From Pleodorina starrii (taxonomy: Eukaryota; Chlorophyta; Chlorophyceae; Chlamydomonadales; Volvocaceae), in contig BRXU01000005.1 in the NCBI GenBank assembly GCA_030267565.1, forward strand, positions 1,032,001 to 1,096,000: DNA of 64,000 nt, in the 5' to 3' direction. Each line of letters starts with the position of its first letter. Within the stretch, counting starts at the first letter, position 1. A program made the position numbers and the translations under genes. Under the pieces are notes generated by a model. That model worked only from the letters and a program-made list of their open reading frames with translations. It searched no databases and was not told the origin of the DNA. Below, one piece after another: positions 53,902-64,000 of this stretch.

Positions 53902-56900
53902 CTGCAAAGCGATGAACTCCTCCTGCGTTGCCTGCAAACACCAGGAAGCATCCGCAGGGCGACACGATTCAAGGGGAAGGGAGCGGTGCAACCAAGCCGC
54001 GACCCAACCCAAACGCGCGACCCAAACCCGCCCACGGTACGGATGCAACCATCCTTTTCCCCGGCGACCCTTTGTGCGCTGACTGGCCACACACGCTCAA
54101 GCCCCCTCCTTGCAACGGCAACAGCAGCAGCAGCCCATTGAGCCCACGTCCAGCCAGGGCACTCCCCCCACCTCGCCCCGCACGCCATATGGAGCCGTGG
54201 GTGCCTATTCACGTAAGACGTTACGGTACCCGAACGCGATCGTGTAACACGCACACATACACACACACCTGTGGAGCCAGCCATTCTGTGAACCTCCTCC
54301 CCCGCTGCCTCTTCCTCCGTCAACCCGAACCACTGGACTCACTTCCCTGGCCAGGCCGCATGCCCGGTCCCCGGTCCCTCCCCCCCGCCCCACAGCAGCC
54401 CCCACCTGCCCACCCGCTCCCCCCACCTGCCGCCTACCGTACCTGCAGCAACGTCGCCACGGCCGGCAGCAGCATGTCCCTCTCCTGCACCTTGTTAGTC
54501 AGGTGCGCCTCCAGGAATTTGAACAACACGTTCTTCATGTACACCGCGTCCACGCTGCCCGGCGCCGCCGCGCTGCCGCTGCCTCCGCTGCCGCCGCCGC
54601 TACCTGCCCCTCCCGCGCCGCCGCCCTTGCGTGCCGCCACCGCTGCCGCCGCCGCTGGCAACGCGCTGCTGCCGATGCTGCTACTGCTGCTCCGGCCCAC
54701 GCCGCCGCCGCCGCCGCCATCGCCCGCCGCCGCTGCGTCGAGGTTGTACAGCCCGCCGCCGCCGATCTTGTTCTGCACCTGCCATTTGGGAGTCATAATG
54801 GAGGTGGTCGTGGAGGAGGAGGGGGAGGAGGAGGCCAGCGGCCCGCCGCCGCCGTTGGCGGCGCTGCCGCTGCTGCTGTGCCGCCGGAGCTCCGCCGCGT
54901 GCGGCGAGGTAGCGCCGCGGCGCCCGATGGCGGCGGCGGCCGCCGCCGCTGCGGTGGCGGCGGCAGTGGCGGCCTCCTCCCGCGCGCGGCTGTGCGCCAG
55001 ATCGTCCTGCAGCCCGGCGGCGCGCGCCTGCGACTCCGCCAGCGCCTCTCGCAGCTGCTGCAGCTGTGACGCGGCGGCGGCGGTGGCGGCGGCCGACTCG
55101 TTGGTCAGCACGGTCAGCTCCTCCGCCTGGAGAGGGAAAGGAGTTGCGAGCCGGCAGGAAAGGGAACCGAGGCGGGGTTGGCGGACGGACGGACTCGGCA
55201 GGGCGGATGATTCAGCAGGCGCGTGTGGGCCAGGGGAAGGCGGGACCAAGAAGATTGGGCGGCCGACGTGCTAAAACCCGCAGCTTCGGGAGAGGCAGTC
55301 GCCGGGCGGCCGGCCAGCACCTCGCCGGGCCGGGACGCCGAGGGCGGAAGGCGATTGAACGGCATGTCTCATATCAGTTGGCCCTCCTGTTTGCCAGTCA
55401 GCCCTCCATCAGATAAGGTCGCCCGCACGTCTCGTCACGTTCGACACGCTTCCCTTCCCTTCCCTTCCCTTCCCTTCCCTTCCCTTCCCTTCTCTTCCGC
55501 TGTCGCACCTCTCCAGTCCCGCACCAAAGCATCCCTTCCCGTCGTCTCCAACCCCTGCCCGCCCGCCCCTCCCAGCGCCCTCAACCCATCCCGCACCCTG
55601 TCCCCCGTACTCGCCTCTACCCACCACCACCACCACCACCACCACCCCGCTCCTCTTCCCCCCACCTTGACGCGCAGCTCCTCCCTCGCCGCCCCCTCCG
55701 CGGCCCTCGCCGCCTCCGCCGCCTGCGCCGCCCCCGCCGCCTCCCCTTCCAACTTGGCCGCCCGCGCCTCCAGCCCCTCCACCTCCTCCCGCAGCTGCGG
55801 CGGCCACAGCGCTCGACTGGACAGCACCGCGCCGCAGCGCCGTTCCACCTCCGCAGCGATGGAGCTCTCGGCGGCGCGTGCGCGGCACTCCGCTAGCGCA
55901 GCTTGCTCCTGCGACCCAGCAGGAGCCAAGACAGGCGACCCAAGAAAGGAGGCGACCGGGCGGGGCGGGGCAGGGCGGGGCTTTCTCGGGTGCAATGCAA
56001 GACAGGACAGGAGGCGTCACGGGTCGCGGGTTGCTGGAATGCAGACTGTATCGTTGGTTTATCGGCACTGGTCGCGGCAATTTGCCACCTTTCCCATCAA
56101 ATCGGCGGAACGGGGCGATGCAGCGATGCGGGGCGGGACGGGACGGCACCGGAATCCCCACACCCCTAATTGGTCTAACTGAGCCAGTGCCAAGCCCAGC
56201 CCCCGGCCGCCGCTCCCCAGACCCAGACCCACGGGTCATAGCGCTAGTCACTAGCCATCCCTTCCCTGCGCTTCGCTCCGCTTCGCCCCGCTCGCGGTCA
56301 AATCGTATCACCCAGCCCCACCTCCGCGGCAGTGACCCGGGCCGCCATCTCCGCTAGCCGGATCTCCGACGCGGACAGCAGCGAGCCCAGCCCCAGCTGC
56401 TGCTCCTCCAGCCGCGCCTTGCCCTCCGTCAGCTCAGCGCACACCTGTATGCATGCGTGCGTGCGTGCGTGCGTCCGAGTAGGTGGGGAGGAGCGGAGGG
56501 CAGGCAAGAGAAGGTGCCGTTGGACCCGAGTGCTCCTGAGAACGATGCCGCTGCCATCACGACAGAAGATCCCGCTGCCCTTTGCAACAAAGGATGCCTA
56601 CACACGCACACACCCGCGCGCGAAAGGCGCCGCTGCCCTCCGCCACTGCGAGAGACGCGGCACCCGCACCACCTCCGTCAACTACCAGCAGTACGGCAGT
56701 ACGGCAGTACCTTCTTGTAGTACGTGGCCATCTCCAGCTCCGCCTTGCTCTCCGCCAGGCGCTGCTGCAGTCCCATGTTGGCCGCCGCCAGCTCATCACT
56801 GCGCCGCGCAACCGCCTCCGCTTCCGCCAGCGCGGCGGCGGAGGAGGCCTCGCGCTGCAGGGACAGCTGCGCTCGGAGCGGCCGGCAATCAGGGCGAGCA

Positions 56901-59638
56901 ATCAGGACGCGCAGTCCGCGGACACAATCAGGGAGATCATCAGGGAGAACAGGGAGATCAAGAGATCAGGAGATCATGTGCCGCGCGGGGCAGCTACCCC
57001 TCGTAGGGGAGGAAGGCTCACGGGCCAGCTGCTCACACCCACGCAGTCAGGGACCTGGGGTACGGAGCACGGAGGACATAGAAGCGGGCGCCTGCGATCG
57101 AAATGGAGTGGACTGGATCGGATTGGGTTGGACTGGAGTGAACGGGTCGCGGGACCCGGCATGGATGTGGAAGCGGTCGTAGCGGCAGTGCCGGGAACCG
57201 CGGCACGCACCGTGCCCTGCCACGCCCTGCCCGACCCTGGCCTACCTGCAGATCCGCCTCCAGCCGTGAGACGGTGCTGTGCGCCACCCCCAGCTCCGTC
57301 TGTGAGGAAATGAGGGAAGGGGACGGGGAGGGAGGGAGGGAGGGAGGGAGGGAGGGAGGGAGGGAGGGAGGGAGGGGCGGACATTCAGAGTGAAATGCGG
57401 TAACAATGCTGGGAGGAAGAGGATGCGCAGGCAGCAGTAAGACACGGTGCTCCGTGCCGTTATGAGCCGGCGCCGGGTCGGTGACTGAGCGCTGGTGTTC
57501 TGGGCAAGTAGTCCCGCCGCCGGGTCGGTCCTCGGTCGTCACCACTTACCCCACTTCACCCCAGCCCCGCCCCGCTCGACCGTGCTCCGCGCGCGCAGTC
57601 ACCCAAGGAACTCACCCGTAGGCTTGCGACGGTCTGCCGCAGGGCCGCTGCCTCCTCCCGCGTCTCCGCCGCCGCCTTTGCGCCCTCGCCCGCCGCCGCC
57701 GCCTCGGCCACGCGCGCAGCCGCCTCCGCCGCCGCCGCCTCCATCTCCTCCCGCAGCTGCGACACCTGCTGCTGCAGCGCCGCGCTCTCCTTGACCGCCG
57801 CCTTGTGCTGCGCCTGTCGCACGGCGGCACGACGCAAACCCAGGCCGCCCGTGAACAAGCCCCCGATGCTTGCTCTGTCCCTGAGCTACTGCGAAACTTG
57901 TGCTCCTGGCCTCCTTCGAAACAGGCATGAGCCCGCCACACCCGTTGCGCGCTGCCTTGCGGCTGGCAACCTCGCCCCCGGCGCCGCACCGCGGACTCAA
58001 ACGGGCCTGGGCAGGAAGAGCCGCGCAGGCATGCTCCGTGACAGCCCCTGCGCACGTTCGCATGTGCGTTTGGCTCCCCACCCGCCCACCCACTCCCTCA
58101 CTCCTCCCTGACGAACTGACCTGCACCGCCTTGAGCTCGCCCTCCAGCCGCGTCGCCCGCGCGTCCGCCAGGGCGGCCTTCCGCGCCTCCTCGCGCGCAG
58201 CCTCCTGCAGTGACAGCAGCATGCCCTGCACGTCCTCCGCACCCGCCTGGCCCCTGCCGCGGCGGAGGGAAGGAAGTGAGGGGGAACGGGCAAACGATCA
58301 CGCGGTATGGACGCGCGCGTGCGGCTGGAAAAGGTTGCGTCAGAACGACGGCGGCACGTCACGTCACGGCCACAATCGCTTCCGGCCGCAGTAGGGAAGG
58401 CAGAGGCGGCAAGGCCCCTGCCCTGCCCTCCACGCAGCGGCCTGTTTTCATCTCCCGCGCCCACGCCTGTGCGCTCTGACCTTCGCCGGCTGCTGGCGCC
58501 CGCCGACGCTGCTGCCTGCTGGTGCTTGGCCAGCGAGGCCTTCAGCTCCGAAACCTCTTTGCCGTACTGCTCGCACTGAGCCTCCAGAGCGGCCACGCGC
58601 TGCTTGACCACCGGGTCCTGCTTTGACATCGGGCGGAGGGGCGGAGGGGCGGAGGGGCGCAGGGTATGGCGACGGATGGGGCGGGGCGGTGAGCCGCGGA
58701 TGGTGTGGGGCGGGAGCGAGCGGTCGGGCTGGGGACCAGCTGAGGCGCCGGGGCCGCCACCGTAGTATGTGACGCCGTTGCGACCCCGTGTAATGGCGTA
58801 ATGCCCGTCCCCAATGCCTTGGCGTCGTGCACAAGAAGGGTTGACGCGGAAGGGAGAAGCCACCCAAATAAACCTAGATTGAGGCATCTCTGGTGGGGCG
58901 CTGCGAGTGTACCGTTCGCAAGCTCGCGCTGCAGTGCGCCTGCGCCAGGTCCAGTGGCTCCAGGCGCCGAGGCAGGGGGCCCACAGACGCCAAGACATGG
59001 GGCCGGGCTTCGCCGCCGACGGAGGGGCATGCCGCCGAGTTGCCGCTCCCGGGAGCCTCGGACGCCTCGCCACTTGCACGGCTCGAGGTGCCGGCCACCG
59101 CGGCGTGCTGGCCCCTTGGGACGGATCACGGACAAAGGGCAGATTGGCCTGATGAGCGGATTCGAAGAGGGTGTTATGTACGCAGACGTAAGTGAGTCGT
59201 TGTCCCAGGAGACGGGCCTGGCCAGGCCACTTACCTAGCGATCGCGGCCTGCAACCGGTCGTTCTCGAAACGCAGCTGCTGAACCTGAGTTTCCAGCGCT
59301 GCGAGTAATACGCTCGCAACCCCTTCGTGCTCCTCCGCAAGCTCCTGTGCTGTCCGCAAGTGCGCAGATACTTCCGCATCGAGTTTTGCCTCGTCCAATC
59401 CATGCCTCACAAGGAGCTTCTTTACAACTGTCAGTGTATCTAACAATTCCCGCTTCTCCCGAAAATGAGATTTGGTGAGCGCTTGCAGGTCGGCCTTTTC
59501 AAACCATCGTAGCTTGCGGGCACTCTCTAAAGGTAGCCTAAGATATTGTCTGTCTCCCTGTTGTGCTAGCGGCTGACTCGTCGGCTGGTTTGTCGACGTC
59601 TTTAGGACGCCTGAGAAAGCGCCGACGAGCTTGTCCAT
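53902..59638 (-). CDS. Coiled-coil golgin with GRIP/GRAB-like C-terminus (last exon unresolved)
   Basis: Start ATG at 59638 (MDKLVGAFSGVLKTSTNQP). Exons: 59638-59235; an exon ending at 58481 whose start is uncertain (reads through GDGHYAITRGRNGVTYYGG into DPVVKQRVAALEAQCEQYGK); 58253-58121; 57813-57616; 57299-57246; 56866-56711; 56444-56322; 55908-55666; 55126-54443; 53931-53902. From the third exon on, lengths are multiples of three or restore phase. Most of the protein is heptad-rich Glu/Ala/Leu/Gln coiled coil (ESAALQQQVSQLREEMEAAA, GLQQRLAESKAELEMATYYK). Near the end AVYMKNVLFKFLEAHL, then ERDMLLPAVATLLQ and ATQEEFIALQ, match the GRIP/GRAB domain that anchors golgins to the trans-Golgi through ARL1/ARF GTPases. 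The likely role is vesicle tethering. The final exon beyond 53902 was not identified. Confidence 0.78.
55450..55491. repeat. (TTCCC)n microsatellite in golgin intron
   Basis: About eight perfect TTCCC units between the 55126 and 55666 exons. Confidence 0.95.
55620..55645. repeat. (ACC)n microsatellite in golgin intron
   Basis: Run of ACC trinucleotides just inside the intron left of the 55666 exon end. Confidence 0.9.
57327..57375. repeat. (GGGA)n microsatellite in golgin intron
   Basis: About twelve GGGA units, upstream of the small 57299-57246 exon on its coding strand (there a TCCC run near the acceptor). Confidence 0.95.
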
Positions 59639-59917
59639 GTTTGCGTCCTTGCTACGCTCTGTGCATTCTACTCAGGATTTGGGCCAAGAATACCCTTGTA
59701 GGCTAAACAAGCCTCGACATAGCCAACGTCTTTACTGTAAGTTACGGTTGCGGTCTTCGGTTAGTTGCCGTTGGTGCGGCAAAGTTGCCGGTTCGGAGCA
59801 ACAGCCCACCGAGCGACCGACCCACCGCTTGCTTGCACGCACGGCTACCGCATATACGTCCGTACGTGCGACTCAACCCGAGTGCGACTCAATCCGGTGC
59901 AGATTATAAGCGCTCGG

Positions 59918-60013
59918 CCATCGATCCACTGGCAACAGGCCGCGCCGCGCCATCGATTCACTGGCAACAGGCCGCGCCCCGCCATCGATCCACTGGCAAC
60001 AGGCCGCGCCGCG
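59918..60013. repeat. 32-bp tandem repeat, three copies
   Basis: Unit begins CCATCGATCCACTGGCAACA; copies at 59918, 59950 and 59982 with one or two substitutions, then a truncated fourth. Upstream of the golgin gene. Confidence 0.93.
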
Positions 60014-60474
60014 CCATCCAGTTGATTTCATACATGATGCATGCATACAGATAAGGCACACGGCACAGGCATATCTGCTCTATTCTGGGTTCCGAGGCTT
60101 CCGACTGGTGTCATGCGCGGCACGGACATGTCCGAAGGGTTTTTCCACGCCACGACACGTCAAGTCTGGACAGGGGCGTGGATAGTATTTGTTTCGCAGG
60201 TTGGAGCTGGGATGATGCAGACAGGGGCAGAGCTTGCGCCCGTGAGCTTGCTAAGCTTGCCGGCGATGAGCACCAGTAACCCTAAGTTGTGTGCCTGTGG
60301 CCAACCTTCGACAACAAGCGCGGGTTGAAGATATGCTTACACACAAAACCTCTTTGAAACCCAGGCGCTTGAAAGGCAGAGAGGGACAGTCTAAAAGCGA
60401 TTTAGGGTAAACGCTCAACGAGGCATTACAGTACAGGTGTAGGAGCAAAAAAGGCACGTATACGCCACACCCAT
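60014..60474. other. Intergenic, nothing recognised
   Basis: No supported exon or motif on either strand. Confidence 0.4.
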
Positions 60475-60836
60475 TCATTTCAGGTACCGACACGCGGTAA
60501 TCCCGGGCGCTCCCCGTCCCACACCCCCTTCCTCATGCTCCGGGAAACCCCGCGGGCTCCTATCGAGGCTATCCGAGCTCCAGTCCAACAAAAGGCGGCG
60601 CCTGAACTCGGCCAATAAATCATCAAACGGAATCTCCAAGCCTAAGATCGCCTTAACCCTCTCTTCACAATTGAGCCCCGTGGGTACATGCTGCCTGTGA
60701 TCATATCCGCGCGTCTCGAAGATCTGAAGCACCTTACCCGCCCCAAAATATGCGTTCGTAGCTAAGCGATCCGTTTCCAACCACGCCTTGGTATCCTCCT
60801 CAAGCACTGCCCGCGCCAGCGACGTAGTTTGCCGCG
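60475..60836 (-). CDS. Orphan exon-like ORF, unknown
   Basis: A minus-strand frame of ~120 codons ends in TGA at 60477-60475 and reads VLEEDTKAWLETDRLATNAY, FGAGKVLQIFETRGYDHRQH, VKAILGLEIPFDDLLAEFRR and finally GAPGITACRYLK. Amino-acid balance is that of a folded protein. There is no ATG near its 5' end, so if real it is a 3' exon; an acceptor-like TAG near 60825 could open it. No family recognised and no upstream exon found. Confidence 0.35.
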
Positions 60837-61371
60837 CTACTCGCTTCCAAAAGCCCAAAAACGCTCAAGACCCAAGGGTCTGTACAGTGCCGTCTTATTG
60901 GACCCAAATGTCACATGCAACCTAAACCTCAGTCCGGCGCCTGAATCGTATACCGTACTATAGGATGCTGTACAAGTACGGCACAATGCACCGTCAGCTG
61001 GCTCTACTCCGATTTCGGACTCCGAAAGGGGCCCAACTCGGCGATGTGTGCAGGTGTGTACCACGGTATGGCCGCGCTGGCATGTTGCTCTGCACGCGCC
61101 GCAAAGCATGTGCTTCCCCCGGCGGAGAAAATCCGTCGCTCGTCCGTTAGTTTGTACTGCCTCCACAACGACGCCCCTGCGCCAACATCCAACGCTGAGC
61201 CCCGACCCACGCACGCCAACACTTCCCACACACCGAAAGTCCACGCCTCTGCAACCTCTCTGCAACCCCCCAGGACCCCGCACCACGGTCGACCTCCCTC
61301 TTGCTGGAACCGTTTGTGACATGTACGGCACTCCGCCCTTGCCGTACAATCACCCCCGATGTAATATGCCG
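60837..61371. other. Intergenic, nothing recognised
   Basis: 3' flank of the MYND gene on the right and possible missing exons of the 60475 ORF. No coding support. Confidence 0.35.
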
Positions 61372-64000
61372 CTACTCACCCCCCGCCTTCGCCCCCGCCC
61401 CCGCCACCGCCCTGCACTCCCGGCTGTGCCCCGCTCGCCAGTGCGCCACCTGACACTCTTTGCAGCAGTACGCCACCGCCTCGCAGCGCTTGCACAGGGA
61501 CAGCCGCCTCCCGGCCTCGCTGTCGCCCGCCAAGCTGACACAGCTCGGGTTGGTGCAGGGGCGGGGCAGCCCCAGCAACTGCCGGGCCGCCGCTGGTGTG
61601 GGCAGCAGCAGCGGCAGCGGCGCCAGCTGCGCCATAAGCCGCCCCTCCACCCCCTCGCCCCAGCCCCTCGCGCCACCCGCCTACGCCTCCAACTGCCCGG
61701 CCAGCGCCTCCGTGGCGGCGGCCAGCTCGTCCACCTGGCCACGCAGCTCCGGAACCAACATCCGCAACAGCTCCGGCTTCCACGGCAGGCCGGCCGCCGG
61801 CTGCTTGCTCTCGGCGGCCACTGGCCTGCATCCGCCGCCGGTGCTGCTGCTGCTGCTGCTGCTGAAGGCGGCGCCGTCGGAGCCCTCCGCGCCCCGCTGC
61901 GGCTCCGCCGCCGCCTCGGCCGCCGCCGCTGCGCCCGCCTCCCTGTCCGTCCGCCGCCGCTCGACGGTCCCCAGGCGCACCCGCTCCGGAACCACCGCCG
62001 CCACTGCGCAGCAGGCCGAGGCGATCCGGCACAGCGCCTGGACCGATGCCTCGCCTCCGAGCATGCCCGACTTGATAGCAGGCGCCAGATGTAGCGTCGC
62101 GCCGAGCAGCTGTACGACAGCTACGTCGCCCAGCAACAGCTGGCGCCACTCGCTGCCGCTGCCGTGGACAGAAGCGGCATCCGGGTTGGTGGCGGCTTCG
62201 GCGGCGTTGGGGCTGCTGACCTGGGGTGCTGACGCCGCCACCACCGCCGCCGCCGGCATGGCCCCGTCCGCAGCCTCGGTCGCCGACAGGCCCTCCGCAT
62301 CCTCGGCACCACCGCCGCCGCCGCCCCTGGAGCGTTGGCGGCCCTGGCGGCAGCATGCGGCCACGAGGGGCAGCCAGACCAGCAGCGCCTCCAAGGCCTC
62401 CATCAAAACGGCAGGGATCTTGGACGAGCCCACCGCGGCCCCGCCCTCCACCGCCAGCGGCATCACACCGGACACCAGCCGCTGTACGGCGCCCGACAGA
62501 GGCGGCAGCCACTCGCCGGCGGCGTACGACAGGAGACGCGCCAGCTGTTGGGCTGGCCGATGTGGCGGCGTCACGGGGCCCGCGTCGTTGCTGCCGCTGC
62601 CGCCGCCGCCGCCATCTCCACCGCTGCCGCCAGCCTCGCCGCCGGCACCGCTGCCGCCAGCCTCGCCGCCGGCACCGCTGCCTCCAGCCTCGCCGCCGGC
62701 ACCGCTGCCGCCAGCCTCGCCGCCGGCACCGCTGCCACCAGCCTCGCCGCCGGCACCGCTGCCGCCAACCTCGCCGCCGGCACCGCTGCCGCCAGCCTCG
62801 CCGCCGGCACCGCTGCCACCAGCCTCGCCGCCGGCACCGCTGCCGCCAGCCTCGCCGCCGGCACCGCTGCCACCAGCCTCGCCGCCGGCACCGCTGCCGC
62901 CAGCCTCGCCGCCGGCACCGCTCCCACCGCTTTTGCCGCTGCCGCCACCGCTGCCCTCGTCGCAGAAGCCAGTCGCAAGCAGGCCGGCGTGGCGAGCGGT
63001 GCTGCCGGCGAGGGTGAGTGCGAATGCCAGGCTGTTGTCGAGCCGGGGCGACGGCGGCGGTGGTACCGTGGCACCCGTCCCTATCCCACTCACACTTTCC
63101 ATCCCTAGCCGACGAAACAGCTTCCCCACCGTCGAGACCAGAGCCGCCGCCTCGACCTGCTTGCCGTGCGCCAGCGCCACCGGGAAGAAATACCCGACGG
63201 CGCCCCTCTTCTCGGGACCGTCGATGCCCAGGACTGTCGACTCGGGGCTGGTGTGCTGCTCTCCGGCTCGGCGCATCAATCGCTCCAGGAAGGGCAGCAC
63301 ACCCTCTTGCAGCGCAGCCGCCAGGTAGGGGCCCGGCGGCGGCAAGCTCAGCGGCGGCGCTGACGGCGGCGGCGGCGGCGGCGGCGCTGACGGCGGCGGC
63401 GGCGGCGGTGCTGATGGTGGCGGCGGCGGCGGGTTCCCTGGAATTGGCCCTGGCTGGTTCCCGCCTGTGGAGGACCGCAACACCATCGCGAAGGGGTATG
63501 GTATGGTCGTCAGGTAAATATTTGTTGGTCTGGACCCCTGATGTATGTGCATAAAGAGTGCCGCCCTGCCTCAAGGGCCATGACGCCAGACCGACCCGTG
63601 GGTCCTGAAAAACGATGGATTGGCCGTTTGGCCCGGAAAACCCACTTCGCCACTCGCCCAACCATACCATACGCAGTGCAGTTGCCTGTAAGCGGCACTT
63701 GAACTGTCCTGGCTAGATTGAAGCACAAAGAGCAAAAGACGGTCACGGGGCTCTAGCCCCCCCCAGGCCCGAGGCCCCACCGGAATGTCGCCCACCCACG
63801 ATTCGCCGTTAACCGGCAACGCCCTCCCCATCAAGCCCTCCCGCTGGCGCCCCCGACGCACTCACTCACCGGAGTCCGGATGACGCCACGCCGGCGCCGT
63901 GCACTGACCCGCCGCCGCTTTAAGTGTTTCAACGAGCATCGAGTTAAGGACCCGCAGACCTTCCACGTTAATAAGGCCCAGTCCGTGCCGCCCCAGGCCG
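61372..64000 (-). CDS. MYND zinc-finger protein, C-terminal part (enters from beyond the window; in-frame amber codon)
   Basis: A long minus-strand exon is open from about 63552 to 61372 except for one TAG at 61683-61681. It encodes a Pro-rich segment, LQEGVLPFLERLMRRAGEQ, GYFFPVALAHGKQVEAAALV, an eleven-fold GGSGAGGEA repeat, Ala/Gly-rich linkers and PWKPELLRMLVPELRGQVDE. After the TAG come LMAQLAPLPLLLPTPAAARQ and a complete C-terminal MYND finger: CTNPSC ... CKRCEAVAYCCKECQVAHW ... HSREC (all seven Cys and the His of the C6HC pattern). Another exon at 64000-63909 reads GLGLINVEGLRVLNSMLVE. Giant Ala-rich proteins ending in MYND are a large family in volvocine algae; MYND fingers bind proline-rich partners. 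Function of this member is unknown. Joining of exons between 63909 and 63552 is unresolved. Confidence 0.75.
62621..62917. repeat. 27-bp coding tandem repeat, eleven copies (GGSGAGGEA)
   Basis: Eleven 27-bp units with few substitutions (one changes Ala to Val in unit six) inside the MYND protein exon. Confidence 0.95.

Noticed and set aside
53928..55274. 448-codon plus-strand ORF
   Set aside because: Antisense to the golgin coiled-coil/GRIP exon; low-complexity composition and no motifs.
61460..63328. 622-codon plus-strand ORF rich in Pro/Ala/Ser
   Set aside because: Antisense shadow of the MYND protein exon; its Pro/Ala repeats are the reverse reading of the GGSGAGGEA codons.
1..64000. tRNA, rRNA or organelle genes
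   Set aside because: No cloverleaf or rRNA-like sequence was recognised; introns and composition indicate nuclear DNA.

Overview
The window is nuclear DNA of a green alga, most likely a volvocine relative of Chlamydomonas/Volvox. Genes are split by many short introns with GTGAGT/GTACGG-type donors and CAG acceptors. Coding exons are GC-rich with Ala/Gly/Pro/Gln runs, while intergenic DNA is AT-richer. TGTAA polyadenylation words lie a few hundred bases past several stops, and the families present (MYND-finger giants, VAMP7-type longin SNARE, mitochondrial ATP synthase delta) suit such an alga. All exon models were built by hand from splice sites, reading phase and similarity between paralogs; none is supported by transcripts.

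Layout, left to right. 1-330 (-): 5' end of a mitochondrial ATP synthase delta subunit gene, cut by the window edge. 1667-3532 (-): unrecognised multi-membrane-span protein. 4695-10014 (-): complete ten-exon SPF45/RBM17-type splicing factor (466 aa). 10646-12971 (+): five-exon Gly-rich single-span protein, divergent from SPF45. 15574-16845 (-): tentative 3' exons of an unknown gene. 17489-18941 (+): small C2-domain protein. 19792-22406 (+): eight-exon VAMP7-type R-SNARE (221 aa). 24292-26097 (+): second C2 protein with a long Pro/Gly/Tyr tail. 27226-36198 (-): about fourteen exons encoding a YqaJ-type PD-(D/E)XK nuclease (about 732 aa), with a 2.6 kb, 138-unit, 19-bp minisatellite in one intron. 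36633-37304 (+): decayed C2 relic. 40226-45178 (-): cyclin-box-like protein with a long Ala/Gln-rich N-terminal region. 48628-49890 (-): third C2 gene. 51532-52244 (-): unrecognised two-exon gene fragment. 53902-59638 (-): coiled-coil golgin with a GRIP/GRAB-like C-terminus. 60475-60836 (-): orphan exon-like ORF. 61372-64000 (-): MYND zinc-finger protein leaving the window on the right, with an in-frame amber codon just before the finger region.

The genes do not form one pathway; they are a mix of housekeeping genes (ATP synthase, splicing, two membrane-traffic proteins) and lineage-expanded families (C2/His-tail, MYND). The most unusual items are the eukaryotic phage-type recombinase nuclease whose PD and E-x-K motifs are separated by a perfectly phased minisatellite intron, a dispersed 12-bp palindrome (GACCCRYGGGTC) that resembles the minisatellite core, and the local C2 gene family, with three intact members and one relic carrying stop-codon-proximal rearrangements.
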